This document shows positions 15,000-22,188 of a DNA stretch of 25,958 nt, piece by piece (the first letter of the stretch is position 1; each line of letters begins with the position of its first letter). The stretch comes from a bacterium. Lineage in GTDB: Bacteria; Planctomycetota; UBA11346. The DNA is taken from assembly GCA_020049615.1 (NCBI GenBank), contig JAIFKN010000084.1:1139-27096 (forward strand). Direction: 5' to 3'. The position numbers were made by a program, and so were the translations under genes. Under the pieces are notes generated by a model. It was given only the letters and a program-made list of their open reading frames with translations. It was not told the DNA's origin and made no database searches.

Positions 15000-15656
15000 A
15001 TGCCCGATCCGCTCGCCCATCTGATCGAGAACAACCGCCGCTGGGTCGAGTCGATCACCGCCCAGGATCCGGAGTTCTTCGGCAAGCTCGCCAAGCAGCA
15101 GCGTCCGGAGTACATGTGGATCGGCTGTTGCGACAGCCGGGTGCCGGCCAACGAGATCATCGGCCTGCTGCCGGGCGAGGTCTTCGTCCATCGCAACGTC
15201 GGCAACGTGGTGCTGTCCAACGACCTGAACTGCATGTCGGCGGTGCAGTACGCGGTCGAGGTGCTGGGCATCCGCCATCTGATCGTCTGCGGCCACTACA
15301 ACTGCGGCGCGGTCAACGCCTCGATGGAGGACATGGCGCATGGCCTGATCGATTTCTGGATCTGGCCGATCAAGCAGATCCAGCGCAAGCATCCCTGGCT
15401 GTCGGCGCTGCCGCCGATGCGCCAGCGCGAGGTGATGTGCGAGCTCAACGTGGTCGAGCAGGTCTCCAACCTCGCCGAGTGCAAGGTGCTGCGGCGGGCC
15501 TGGTCCGAAGGCCAGCAGGTCGACATCCACGGCTGGGTCTACGACGTGCAGGACGGCCGCCTGCGCGACGTCGTCGTCCAGCTCGAGCGCGATGGCGACA
15601 CCCGGGCGCTGATCGCCGCCGCCGAGGCCGCCATCCGCGCCCGTGCCCAGGCCTGA
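15000..15656 (+). CDS. can: Beta-class carbonic anhydrase
   Basis: 218 aa, nearly the length of E. coli Can (220 aa). It interconverts CO2 and bicarbonate in the cytoplasm. The zinc site is clear: C43-x-D45-x-R47 in GCCDSRVPANE, and H99-x2-C102 in VCGHYNCGAV. The HRNVGNVV block (64-71) is the conserved dimer/active-site segment. Residues near GLIDFWIWPIKQIQRKH continue the Can-type C-terminal helices. The enzyme supplies bicarbonate for carboxylases. It starts 9 bases after the AraC stop but has no functional link to it that I can see. A downstream gap of 41 bases leads to tgt. Confidence 0.95.
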   Translation: MPDPLAHLIENNRRWVESITAQDPEFFGKLAKQQRPEYMWIGCCDSRVPANEIIGLLPGEVFVHRNVGNVVLSNDLNCMSAVQYAVEVLGIRHLIVCGHYNCGAVNASMEDMAHGLIDFWIWPIKQIQRKHPWLSALPPMRQREVMCELNVVEQVSNLAECKVLRRAWSEGQQVDIHGWVYDVQDGRLRDVVVQLERDGDTRALIAAAEAAIRARAQA

Positions 15657-15662
15657 TCCCGG

Positions 15663-15692
15663 TTGCGCCCGTCGTCGCAGGCCGAGCATCCC
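15663..15692 (+). promoter_or_regulatory. Candidate promoter of tgt
   Basis: TTGCGC (15663-15668) and CATCCC (15687-15692) are 18 bases apart, and the second ends 5 bases before the ATG at 15698. The stretch GAGCATCCC followed by a C-rich run and ATG is almost the same as that before the PAP2 gene at 4124-4140. It is supported by recurrence rather than consensus strength. Confidence 0.35.
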
Positions 15693-15697
15693 GCCCC

Positions 15698-16846
15698 ATG
15701 AGCGATGCGGCCAATCCCTGGACCCCCGGCGGCGGTCTGCGCTTCCAGCTGCTGGCGAGCAGCGGCAGCGCACGGCGTGGCCGCTTCTGGACCAAGCACG
15801 GCCCGGTCGACACCCCGGCCTTCATGCCGGTGGGCACGCAGGCGGCGGTGAAGTGCGCCTTCCCCGGCGCGGTCGCCGACACCGGCGCCCAGGTCGTGCT
15901 GGCCAACACCTACCACATGGCCAACCCCGAGCGCGTCCAGCTGGTCGAGCGCCACGGCGGGCTGCATGCGCTGATGCGCTGGGAGCGCTCGATCCTCACC
16001 GACTCCGGCGGCTTCCAGGTGTTCTCGCTGCCCGAGCGCACGATCACCGAGGAAGGCGTGCAGTTCCGCTTCACCCAGGATGAGGCCCCGACCACGCTGA
16101 CGCCCGAATCGTCGATGGACACGCAGAAGCGGCTCGGCGCCGACATCGTCATGGCCTTCGACGAGTGCGTCGCCCATGACGCCAGCGCCGCCTACGTCGG
16201 CGAGAGCCTCGGCCGCACCGAGCGCTGGCTGAAGCGCTGCACCACGGTGCAGCTGCAGGAGCACCAGCACCTCTTCGGCATCGTCCAAGGCGGCATGGAT
16301 CTCGAGCTGCGCTCGCGCGCGGTGCAGCAGGTCGCGGCGCTCGGCCTGCCCGGCATCGCCATCGGCGGCGTCTCGGTCGGCGAGGGCCACGCGGCGATGG
16401 TCCGCGTGGTCCGCCACACCGCTCCGCTGCTGCCCGCCGACCGGCCGCGCTACCTCATGGGCGTCGGCCTGCCCGAGGACCTGGTCGCCTCGGTCGAGGC
16501 CGGCATGGACATCCACGACTGCGTCATCCCGACGCGCTATGCCCGCGAAGGCACCGCCTTCACCTGGGACGGCAAGATGCGGCTGAAGGACAAGAAGTTC
16601 CGCAAGGACCGCTACGCCATCGACACCTCGTGCACCTGCCCGGCCTGCGCCGGCGGCTTCAGCCGCAGCTACATCCGCCATCTGCTGTTCGCCGGCGAGA
16701 CCCTGGGCGAGATGCTGATGACCCTGCACAACCTGCATTTCTACCAGCGGCTGATGGAGGCGATGCGCCTGGCCATCGAGCAGGACCGCTTCGCCGCCTG
16801 GGCGATCGACTTCCGCACGCGCTACATGAAGAGCCGCGACGATTGA
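15698..16846 (+). CDS. tgt: Queuine tRNA-ribosyltransferase (tRNA-guanine transglycosylase)
   Basis: 382 aa, the usual length of bacterial TGT. It exchanges guanine 34 for preQ1 in tRNAs with GUN anticodons. Seen here: D102 in TDSGGFQVFSL (general acid/base); FDECVAH (D155, base recognition); IVQGGMD and GGVSVGEG; nucleophile D274 in DIHDCVIPTRYAREG; and the zinc site C312-x-C314-x2-C317 with H344. The start is the ATG at 15698; the frame upstream overlaps the carbonic anhydrase gene and is not family-like. The stop overlaps the rlmH start as TGATG, giving a two-gene RNA-modification unit. The QueE gene for the precursor lies 5 kb upstream. Confidence 0.96.
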   Translation: MSDAANPWTPGGGLRFQLLASSGSARRGRFWTKHGPVDTPAFMPVGTQAAVKCAFPGAVADTGAQVVLANTYHMANPERVQLVERHGGLHALMRWERSILTDSGGFQVFSLPERTITEEGVQFRFTQDEAPTTLTPESSMDTQKRLGADIVMAFDECVAHDASAAYVGESLGRTERWLKRCTTVQLQEHQHLFGIVQGGMDLELRSRAVQQVAALGLPGIAIGGVSVGEGHAAMVRVVRHTAPLLPADRPRYLMGVGLPEDLVASVEAGMDIHDCVIPTRYAREGTAFTWDGKMRLKDKKFRKDRYAIDTSCTCPACAGGFSRSYIRHLLFAGETLGEMLMTLHNLHFYQRLMEAMRLAIEQDRFAAWAIDFRTRYMKSRDD

Positions 16847-17268
16847 TGAAAATAACTGTGGTGCAGACTGGGCGGTTGAGGGACGCCCACGTCGCCGCCC
16901 TGCGCGACGAGTACGTCAAGCGCTTCGGCCGCTTCGGCAAGCTGGAGGTGGTCGAGCGCGAGTCGAAGGGTGGTGTGCCGCTGTGGCCGACCGGCGCGCG
17001 CTGGCGCGTCGCCCTCGATGAGCGTGGCGAGCAATACGACTCGCCGGCCTTCGCCAAGCGGCTGGAGAAGTGGAGCGCGGCGCATGGTCCGCTCGCCTTC
17101 CTGGTCGGCGATGCCTACGGCATTGATGCGCCATCGCTGGCCCTGGCCGATGCCAGGCTGTCGCTCGGAGCGATGGTCCTGCCGCATCAGCTGGCGCACC
17201 TCGTCCTGGTCGAGCAGATCTACCGCGCCGCGACGATCCTCGCCGGCACCGGCTACCATCACGGCTGA
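16846..17268 (+). CDS. rlmH: 23S rRNA (pseudouridine1915-N3)-methyltransferase RlmH
   Basis: 140-aa SPOUT methyltransferase that methylates pseudouridine 1915 in helix 69 of 23S rRNA in assembled ribosomes. Family marks: the start MKITVVQTGRLRD; FLVGDAYGID, the SAM-binding loop where most members have GGxxG; SLGAMVLPHQLAHLVLVEQIYRA; and the end AGTGYHHG. It is about 15 residues shorter than the usual 155, with a compact middle. The ATG shares one base with the tgt stop (TGATG). Its 3' end overlaps the convergent MFS gene by 10 bases. Confidence 0.93.
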   Translation: MKITVVQTGRLRDAHVAALRDEYVKRFGRFGKLEVVERESKGGVPLWPTGARWRVALDERGEQYDSPAFAKRLEKWSAAHGPLAFLVGDAYGIDAPSLALADARLSLGAMVLPHQLAHLVLVEQIYRAATILAGTGYHHG

Positions 17269-18515
17269 CCCCGGCCTGGCTCCCGGATCCGCAGCAGTGG
17301 CAGCACGGACACGGCGCTGAGCACCAGGCAGGCCACGGCCAGGCCGGTGAAGGAATCGTGGCTCCAGGCCGACCAGACGGCGGCGGCGCCAAGGCCGGCG
17401 ATCAGCGCGATCGGCAGCTGGGCAGCGGCCATCACCGCCAAGCGGTTGGCCCGGCCGTGGGCCGGCAGGATGGCGAGCTGCAAGGCATGCATGCCGATGT
17501 TGCCGGCAGTCATCGCTGCCCCGAACAGGGCGAACAGCCAGCACCAGGCCGTACCGCCGGCGGCCAGCGGGGCGCCGGCGCATACCGCCAGCCAACCGAG
17601 GCGTGCCGCGATGCACACCGGCCTGGCGCCCCAGCGGTCGCCGGCCCAGCCGGCGAGCAGGCCGCCGACGACCGCGCCGCCCATCTGCCAGGCGATGAGC
17701 TGGCCGAGGAAGCTGTCGTCCTGCCCGGTGCCATGCACGGCGTGGATGCCGAGATACGGGACCACCGCCGCGGCCAGCCCGCCGCTTGCGCTGGTCCACA
17801 GCCAGCGGCGCATCTCGCGATCCCCGGCGATCACCTGCGGCAGGCTGCGCAGGTTCTCCCACAGGCCGGTCTCGCGTTCGCGCGTCGCATCCTCCGGCGG
17901 TTCGCGGATCATGGCGAACACCGCGTAGCTGACCATGAGCACGGCGAAGGCGTACAGATGCAGCAGGCCGTAGCCCGCCTGCCCGGGATGCTCAGCGAGG
18001 GTATGGGCGATCACCCAGCCCGCCGGGATGCCGAGGATGGCGCTGATGGCGAAGCGGACGGCGAAGAGCGAGGCGCGGCGTTCCGCCGGAACGGTGCGGG
18101 CGACCAGTTGCTGCCAGGCGGTGGCGCTGATCCCGCCGAACAGCCCGCTCAGCAATGGGGCCGCCGCAACCGCGATGATCGCCAGCAGCGGGCTGTCCAC
18201 CAGCAGCAGCACGAGCGCGGCGACCAGGAAGGGCAGGCGCTGCGGAATACCGGTCCACAGCAGCAGCGGTTGGAAGCGTCTCAGGCCGCCGATGCGATGG
18301 GCGAGGAAGATCGGCGGCAGCTGGAAGCCGATCATCATCAGCGCCGGCATCAGCGCGACCAGCGACTGCGGTCCACCCAGCCCGTTGACCACGCTCGGCA
18401 GCAGGGTCTGGGCGTTGACCAGGGCCAGGGCGCCCATGAACAGGCCGCCTTCGACGGCGTGGGCCAGCCAGTTGCGTCTGAAGTCCGCCTGATGCGGCAC
18501 AGCCATGGCGGTCAT
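17259..18515 (-). CDS. Major facilitator superfamily transporter
   Basis: 418-aa inner-membrane protein with about 12 hydrophobic helices and a cytoplasmic loop near the middle (IREPPEDATRERETGLWENL), the usual 6+6 MFS layout. GGLLAGWAGDRWGARPVC resembles the loop 2-3/8-9 signature. The substrate is not readable from the sequence; a sugar is one option because a GH5 glycosidase gene is transcribed divergently next to it. TGAGGA lies 4 bases before the ATG at 18515, supporting that start; a second ATG at 18506 is also possible. The last codons overlap rlmH tail-to-tail by 10 bases. Confidence 0.88.
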   Translation of the reverse strand: MTAMAVPHQADFRRNWLAHAVEGGLFMGALALVNAQTLLPSVVNGLGGPQSLVALMPALMMIGFQLPPIFLAHRIGGLRRFQPLLLWTGIPQRLPFLVAALVLLLVDSPLLAIIAVAAAPLLSGLFGGISATAWQQLVARTVPAERRASLFAVRFAISAILGIPAGWVIAHTLAEHPGQAGYGLLHLYAFAVLMVSYAVFAMIREPPEDATRERETGLWENLRSLPQVIAGDREMRRWLWTSASGGLAAAVVPYLGIHAVHGTGQDDSFLGQLIAWQMGGAVVGGLLAGWAGDRWGARPVCIAARLGWLAVCAGAPLAAGGTAWCWLFALFGAAMTAGNIGMHALQLAILPAHGRANRLAVMAAAQLPIALIAGLGAAAVWSAWSHDSFTGLAVACLVLSAVSVLPLLRIREPGRGQP

Positions 18516-18621
18516 CGGGTCCTCAGGCTACGCCACGCCTCGGCTGGGGCCAGGGGAGGCGCTTCAACGGTTCCGACGGGATCGTACCTGCAGGGCGGGC
18601 ATGGATGCGGAAACTGCACGC

Positions 18622-20022
18622 ATGGACTTCATCCGCATCGAGGGGCGCGACCTGGTCGACGGGGGTCGCGCCGTGTGTCCGCGTGGCGCCAACCTGGGCA
18701 ACTGGCTGATCATCGAGCATTTCATGATCGGACTGCCGTCGGTGGAGCGGGACATGCACCGGGCCATGGCCGACGTGTTCGGTCGGGAGACGTCAGCCGA
18801 GTTCTGGCGGCGCTACCGCGACGCCTACATCACCGAGGCTGATATCGCCTATCTTGGCCAGCTTGGCGCCACCCTGGTGCGGCTGCCCTTCAACCAGACG
18901 TTGCTCGAGGATGACGCTGCGCCGGGCGCCTGGCGGCCGGAGGGGCTCGCCCGTCTCGACGCCTGCATCGGCTGGTGCCGCAGCCATGGCATCCGCGTGC
19001 TGCTTGATCTGCATGCCGCCCCCGGAGCGCAGGCGCTCGATTGGAATGCCGATTGCGACACCGGGCGTACGCTGTTCTGGGAGCATCCCGCTCTCCGCGC
19101 ACGGGCGACGGCGATGTGGCGCATGCTGGCCGAGCGCTATCGCGACGAACCGGCTGTATTCGGCTACGATCTGCTCAATGAGCCCGTGGCGCGCGGCGAG
19201 GACGGGGTGCTCAACGGCTGGTATCACGAGACGATGGCGGCCATCCGGGCGGTCGATCCCCGCCACATCATCTGCCTGGAATCGAACATGTGGTCGAAGG
19301 AACCGGCGCGGCTGGATCCACGCCTGTTCACCGATCCGCAGGTGATGGCCCAGGCGCACCTCTATCTGCAGCAGTATCTGCCGTGGGACCGGCTGGGGTC
19401 CTGGCCGACGTCGATCGAAGGCCGGGCGATGGATCGTTCGTGCATCGTCCGCGCCCTCGACGCCCAGGTCGATGCGGTGCGCTTCCCGCGTCCGTGGCTG
19501 ATGGGCGAATTCGGCCTGCACCACGGCGGCCCGGATTCCCCCATGGGCATGGGGGAGACGCTCGATGCCCACTACGCCGCCTACGCTGAACTCATCGACA
19601 TCATGCGCGAGCGCGGCATGCCCTGGACGATCTGGACCTACAAGGATGCCGGAATGGGGTGGGTGCGTCCCACCGGCGACCGGCCATGGCTGCAGTTCGC
19701 CTGCCGCGAGCGTTTCAGCAAGCAGCGGGCAGCGCTCCGCCGCCTCTGCGGCGTGCACGACTGGAGCGAACTCGGCGAGCGTCCGGAACTGTACCATCGC
19801 CTGGCCGAACTGGCGCCAGGTCTGCACTCCGGTGAGATCCTCGCCCGCGTGCGTGAGGTCGAACGGCTGGGCGAGGGATTGCTCCTCCGTTCGCAACTGC
19901 TGGCACTCAAACGCGAACTGGGGGACGATGCCCTGCTCGCCATGGCCGAGGATTGGCGTTTCGATCGCTGCCAGCGGCTGCCGGCCGGAGAGAAGCTGGT
20001 CCGCGCCGGCCTGGCTACCTGA
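18622..20022 (+). CDS. Glycoside hydrolase family 5 (cellulase-like) enzyme, no signal peptide
   Basis: 466 aa from the ATG at 18622, where similarity begins (MDFIRIEGRDLVDGG, then PRGANLGNW); an in-frame ATG at 18601 would add 7 residues. The (beta/alpha)8 GH-A fold is visible: VRLPFNQ, LLDLHAAPGAQ, acid/base E187 in YDLLNEP, HLYLQQYLP, and nucleophile E296 in WLMGEFGLHHGG. A final helical region (about 400-466) is extra. GH5 enzymes cut beta-1,4- or beta-1,3-linked glucans and mannans. With no signal peptide this one should be cytoplasmic and act on imported oligosaccharides or glycosides. It is divergent from the MFS gene (106 bases), which may import the substrate. Its 3' end overlaps the next, convergent gene by 8 bases. 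Confidence 0.9.
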   Translation: MDFIRIEGRDLVDGGRAVCPRGANLGNWLIIEHFMIGLPSVERDMHRAMADVFGRETSAEFWRRYRDAYITEADIAYLGQLGATLVRLPFNQTLLEDDAAPGAWRPEGLARLDACIGWCRSHGIRVLLDLHAAPGAQALDWNADCDTGRTLFWEHPALRARATAMWRMLAERYRDEPAVFGYDLLNEPVARGEDGVLNGWYHETMAAIRAVDPRHIICLESNMWSKEPARLDPRLFTDPQVMAQAHLYLQQYLPWDRLGSWPTSIEGRAMDRSCIVRALDAQVDAVRFPRPWLMGEFGLHHGGPDSPMGMGETLDAHYAAYAELIDIMRERGMPWTIWTYKDAGMGWVRPTGDRPWLQFACRERFSKQRAALRRLCGVHDWSELGERPELYHRLAELAPGLHSGEILARVREVERLGEGLLLRSQLLALKRELGDDALLAMAEDWRFDRCQRLPAGEKLVRAGLAT

Positions 20023-21028
20023 GCCAGGCCTCCAGCCCGATCTGGTCGGCCGCCTCCAACGCCGTCATCACCTGATGGATGGTCGGTGGATCGGCGACCA
20101 CCAGCAGGCAGCGGCGCCACGCCAGCGCCGCGATGGCCCAGCCCGGCATGTCCCAGGCAGGCGGTGCGACCCGAGCGCCCAGCTGGGCGCTCAGCTGGAC
20201 CATCTGCGCATCATCGCGGCAGAGGTGCCCGATCGGCAGGATCGCGACGGCGGCGCGCTCGGCGGGATGCAGGCGGTCCAGCGGTTCCGCCAGCCCGATG
20301 CAGAGGCAGCCATGATGCAGGGCCGCGGACAGACCACCGGCAGCCAAGGCGGCTATGGCCTCGCGCAGGGTGCTGACGTCGCCAGTCGGGGCTGGCGCTG
20401 CGGGATCGCAATCCCCGGACATGGCGACAGCCAGGCCCGAACAGGCGGCCAGGTCGAGGCTCCAGGCGCCAAGAGCCGCACCGCGCGGGCTACGGGCGAA
20501 CACGCCTGCCGGCAGGCAGTCCGGCAGCAGATGGGGCGCACGCGGAGCGGGATCCGCGAGCGCCCCGAGCAGTTCCTCCAACCGGGCGAGGCCGCTCGGT
20601 GACGCCGTGGCGTTCCAGGTATGGTTCAGGGTGTCGAGAGCCAGGCCGCCGTCGCCTGCAAGCCACGGATCCAGCAGCCGACGGAGCAGGGCTTCGCCGT
20701 CAGGCACGGTCAACGGCAGGGGAGGGTAGGTGCGCACCCCGGCATCAGCCGCTGACAACCGGGCGTTGCGGGTCAGCTGCCCGCTGGCTGAGCTGGTCCA
20801 CCAGCAGCCGATGGCGTGGGCGAGGGCCTGCCGCGCCGGGGCCGGATCGCGCCCGGCCAGTGCGAACCACACCGGGCGCTTCCCCAGCCCCGGATCCAGG
20901 CGCAGCAGCTGGCCGGTGCTCGAGACCACCGCCTGCACGGCGCTCGCCGCGTCGAAGCCGCGGCAGACCAGCGGCTCGCCGGCGGCGAGGACGGTGGTCA
21001 GCACAAGCAGGATGATGTGTCGGGGCAT
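20015..21028 (-). CDS. Secreted protein of unknown function with STN-like N-terminal part
   Basis: 337 aa. The start at 21028 is chosen because MPRHIILLVLTTVLAAGE is a good signal peptide; the frame extends 14 codons further upstream into the tRNA-proximal hairpin. Residues of about 22-75 (starting CRGFDAASAVQAVVSSTGQL, then an amphipathic ALAHAIGCWW) have the spacing of a secretin/TonB short N-terminal (STN) domain. The rest is Leu/Ala-rich with several Cys and no motif that I recognise; a second STN-like unit may lie near the C-terminus (about 275-330). The protein is probably periplasmic. It overlaps the GH5 gene end by 8 bases. Function not assigned; the STN reading is only a resemblance. 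Confidence 0.6.
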   Translation of the reverse strand: MPRHIILLVLTTVLAAGEPLVCRGFDAASAVQAVVSSTGQLLRLDPGLGKRPVWFALAGRDPAPARQALAHAIGCWWTSSASGQLTRNARLSAADAGVRTYPPLPLTVPDGEALLRRLLDPWLAGDGGLALDTLNHTWNATASPSGLARLEELLGALADPAPRAPHLLPDCLPAGVFARSPRGAALGAWSLDLAACSGLAVAMSGDCDPAAPAPTGDVSTLREAIAALAAGGLSAALHHGCLCIGLAEPLDRLHPAERAAVAILPIGHLCRDDAQMVQLSAQLGARVAPPAWDMPGWAIAALAWRRCLLVVADPPTIHQVMTALEAADQIGLEAWLR

Positions 21029-21041
21029 GGCGCCTATGGTC

Positions 21042-21071
21042 GATGACCCCGGCCGTGCAGCCAGGGTCATC
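21042..21071 (-). terminator. Hairpin just 3' of the tRNA-Thr gene
   Basis: GATGACCC (21042-21049) pairs with GGGTCATC (21064-21071); after one mismatch an inner GGC/GCC extends the stem around CGTGCA. It lies 6 bases beyond the 3' end of the tRNA and in front of the secreted-protein gene. It is most likely the tRNA terminator, though there is no T tract, as with the other hairpins in this window. Confidence 0.55.
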
Positions 21072-21077
21072 GGATGG

Positions 21078-21149
21078 TGCCCAAGATAGGAATCGAACCT
21101 ACGACCTTCGCATTACGAATGCGCTGCTCTACCGCTGAGCTACTCGGGC
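21078..21149 (-). tRNA. tRNA-Thr (anticodon CGT)
   Basis: 72 nt fold as a cloverleaf on the minus strand. The acceptor stem is GCCCGAG with CTTGGGC (7 pairs, one G-T) and the discriminator base is A. The D arm is GCTC/GAGC. The anticodon stem GCGCA/TGCGA has four pairs and a 27-43 mismatch, and the loop TTCGTAA gives anticodon CGT (codon ACG, Thr). The T arm is GTAGG/CCTAT with loop TTCGATT. CCA is not encoded. The 5' end is 11 bases from the end of the integrase gene, so the gene marks the edge of the integrated element. Transcription must start inside or upstream of element sequence, because the region 5' of the tRNA is integrase DNA. Confidence 0.95.
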
Positions 21150-21159
21150 TGACAATGGG

Positions 21160-22188
21160 TTACGAAAATGATCTGGGAACCTGGGAACGGATCTGGGAAC
21201 GGGGCTTGAGAGACGCGAGTTTGCCCAGGGCCTCCGCTTGGAGGTCCGCGTTGCTCTTGGCGTAGCGGAGGACTTGGTTCACGTCGAGGTGTCCGGTGAA
21301 GAGGGCGACCGTGGCGGGGTCGATGGCGGCGCGCAACATTCTGGTGATCGCCCATCGTTTCAAGTGGTAGATGCCAGCGTGCCGGCCGAGCTTCAACCGC
21401 TTGGCGATGGTGTTGCGGTACCACAGGGTCAACTCATCAGCTCGACCCTTGGAGATCCGCCACGGCCTGTCCTCCTTGTAGTGTGGGAACAGGGGGCTGT
21501 TCCCATCGCCATCCGGCAGCGCCAACCGCTGCCAGTCATCCATGTGCTCCTGCTGGACGACATGGCGCCACCCGCCGCTGTGCTTCTCGTTGGGCAGCAC
21601 CAGTTCGCCGGCCTCCACGTCCAGGTCGCACTGGCGCAGCCGGCAGGCGGTGATGGGTCGAGCGCCGTAGGTCAGCAGGTACTCGACCAGTGCGGCCGCA
21701 CGTTCGCCGTAGCCGGCCGCGCAGTCGCGGATCGCCTCAACCTGGGCATCGGTGAGCAGGGGGGCTGGAGCCTTGCGGACGGGCCGGTCAGGCCGCCACG
21801 CCAGCACCTCGGGCCGGATGTCCACGTTCTTCTCTTTGGCCAGCCAGCGCAGGACGCCGACCAGGTACACGCCGGGCTGGCGGTGCGCGGGATCGGCCTT
21901 GGCCCAGGACCTGAGATCTGTTGCGGTCAGGCGGTCGGGCTTGCCCCATCCGCGCTTCCTGACGACGGCCGACAGGCGCAGAGCTGCGTCCGTCCGATGC
22001 GGGGTCGGGTCGTCTGCCCTCCAGAGGTCGATCAGCTGGAAGAAGTGTTCCGCCGTCACGCTGGGCAGATGCTCGCGCATCCAGACTTCCGCGCCCTCAT
22101 GGGTCGGGAAGGATTCGGACTTGAGCCGCTTGCCGTCCTTGACGTAGTGGACGCGGAAGCCGGCGCCGTGGGGTTGGATGGATGCCAT
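21160..22188 (-). CDS. int: Tyrosine recombinase/integrase
   Basis: 342-aa site-specific recombinase. The N-terminal arm-binding-like part begins MASIQPHGAGFRVHYVKDGK. The catalytic domain begins near 145 and shows all active-site residues: R177 (TYGARPITA), K202 (LPNEKHSGG), H275 and R278 (YHLKRWAITR), H300 (LFTGHLD) and nucleophile Y309 (VLRYAKSN). It integrates and, with an excisionase, excises the element at the adjoining tRNA-Thr. Its ATG shares one base with the stop of the repressor gene (TAATG), so the two are co-transcribed leftwards. The last codons contain three copies of an 8-base repeat that may bind recombinase. Confidence 0.95.
   Translation of the reverse strand: MASIQPHGAGFRVHYVKDGKRLKSESFPTHEGAEVWMREHLPSVTAEHFFQLIDLWRADDPTPHRTDAALRLSAVVRKRGWGKPDRLTATDLRSWAKADPAHRQPGVYLVGVLRWLAKEKNVDIRPEVLAWRPDRPVRKAPAPLLTDAQVEAIRDCAAGYGERAAALVEYLLTYGARPITACRLRQCDLDVEAGELVLPNEKHSGGWRHVVQQEHMDDWQRLALPDGDGNSPLFPHYKEDRPWRISKGRADELTLWYRNTIAKRLKLGRHAGIYHLKRWAITRMLRAAIDPATVALFTGHLDVNQVLRYAKSNADLQAEALGKLASLKPRSQIRSQVPRSFS
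21170..21202. repeat. CTGGGAAC direct repeats next to the attachment site
   Basis: CTGGGAAC occurs at 21173-21180, 21181-21188 and 21193-21200. The 11-mer GATCTGGGAAC repeats at 21170 and 21190, and the 10-mer CTGGGAACGG at 21181 and 21193. They encode the PRSQIRSQVPRS tail of the integrase but lie 24-50 bases from the tRNA, where arm-type integrase or excisionase sites are expected. Confidence 0.6.

Noticed and set aside
13068..15773. 901-codon reading of the UroD-fold gene with a long upstream extension
   Set aside because: The extension is antisense to the AraC, carbonic anhydrase and tgt genes. GGAGG at the ATG at 14081 and family length (337 aa) fix the start.
15539..16738. 399-codon minus-strand frame opposite tgt
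   Set aside because: Mirror frame of tgt without recognisable domains.
17358..18842. 494-codon plus-strand frame opposite the MFS gene
   Set aside because: Gln/Ala/Gly-rich antisense product; the minus-strand frame has 12 membrane helices.
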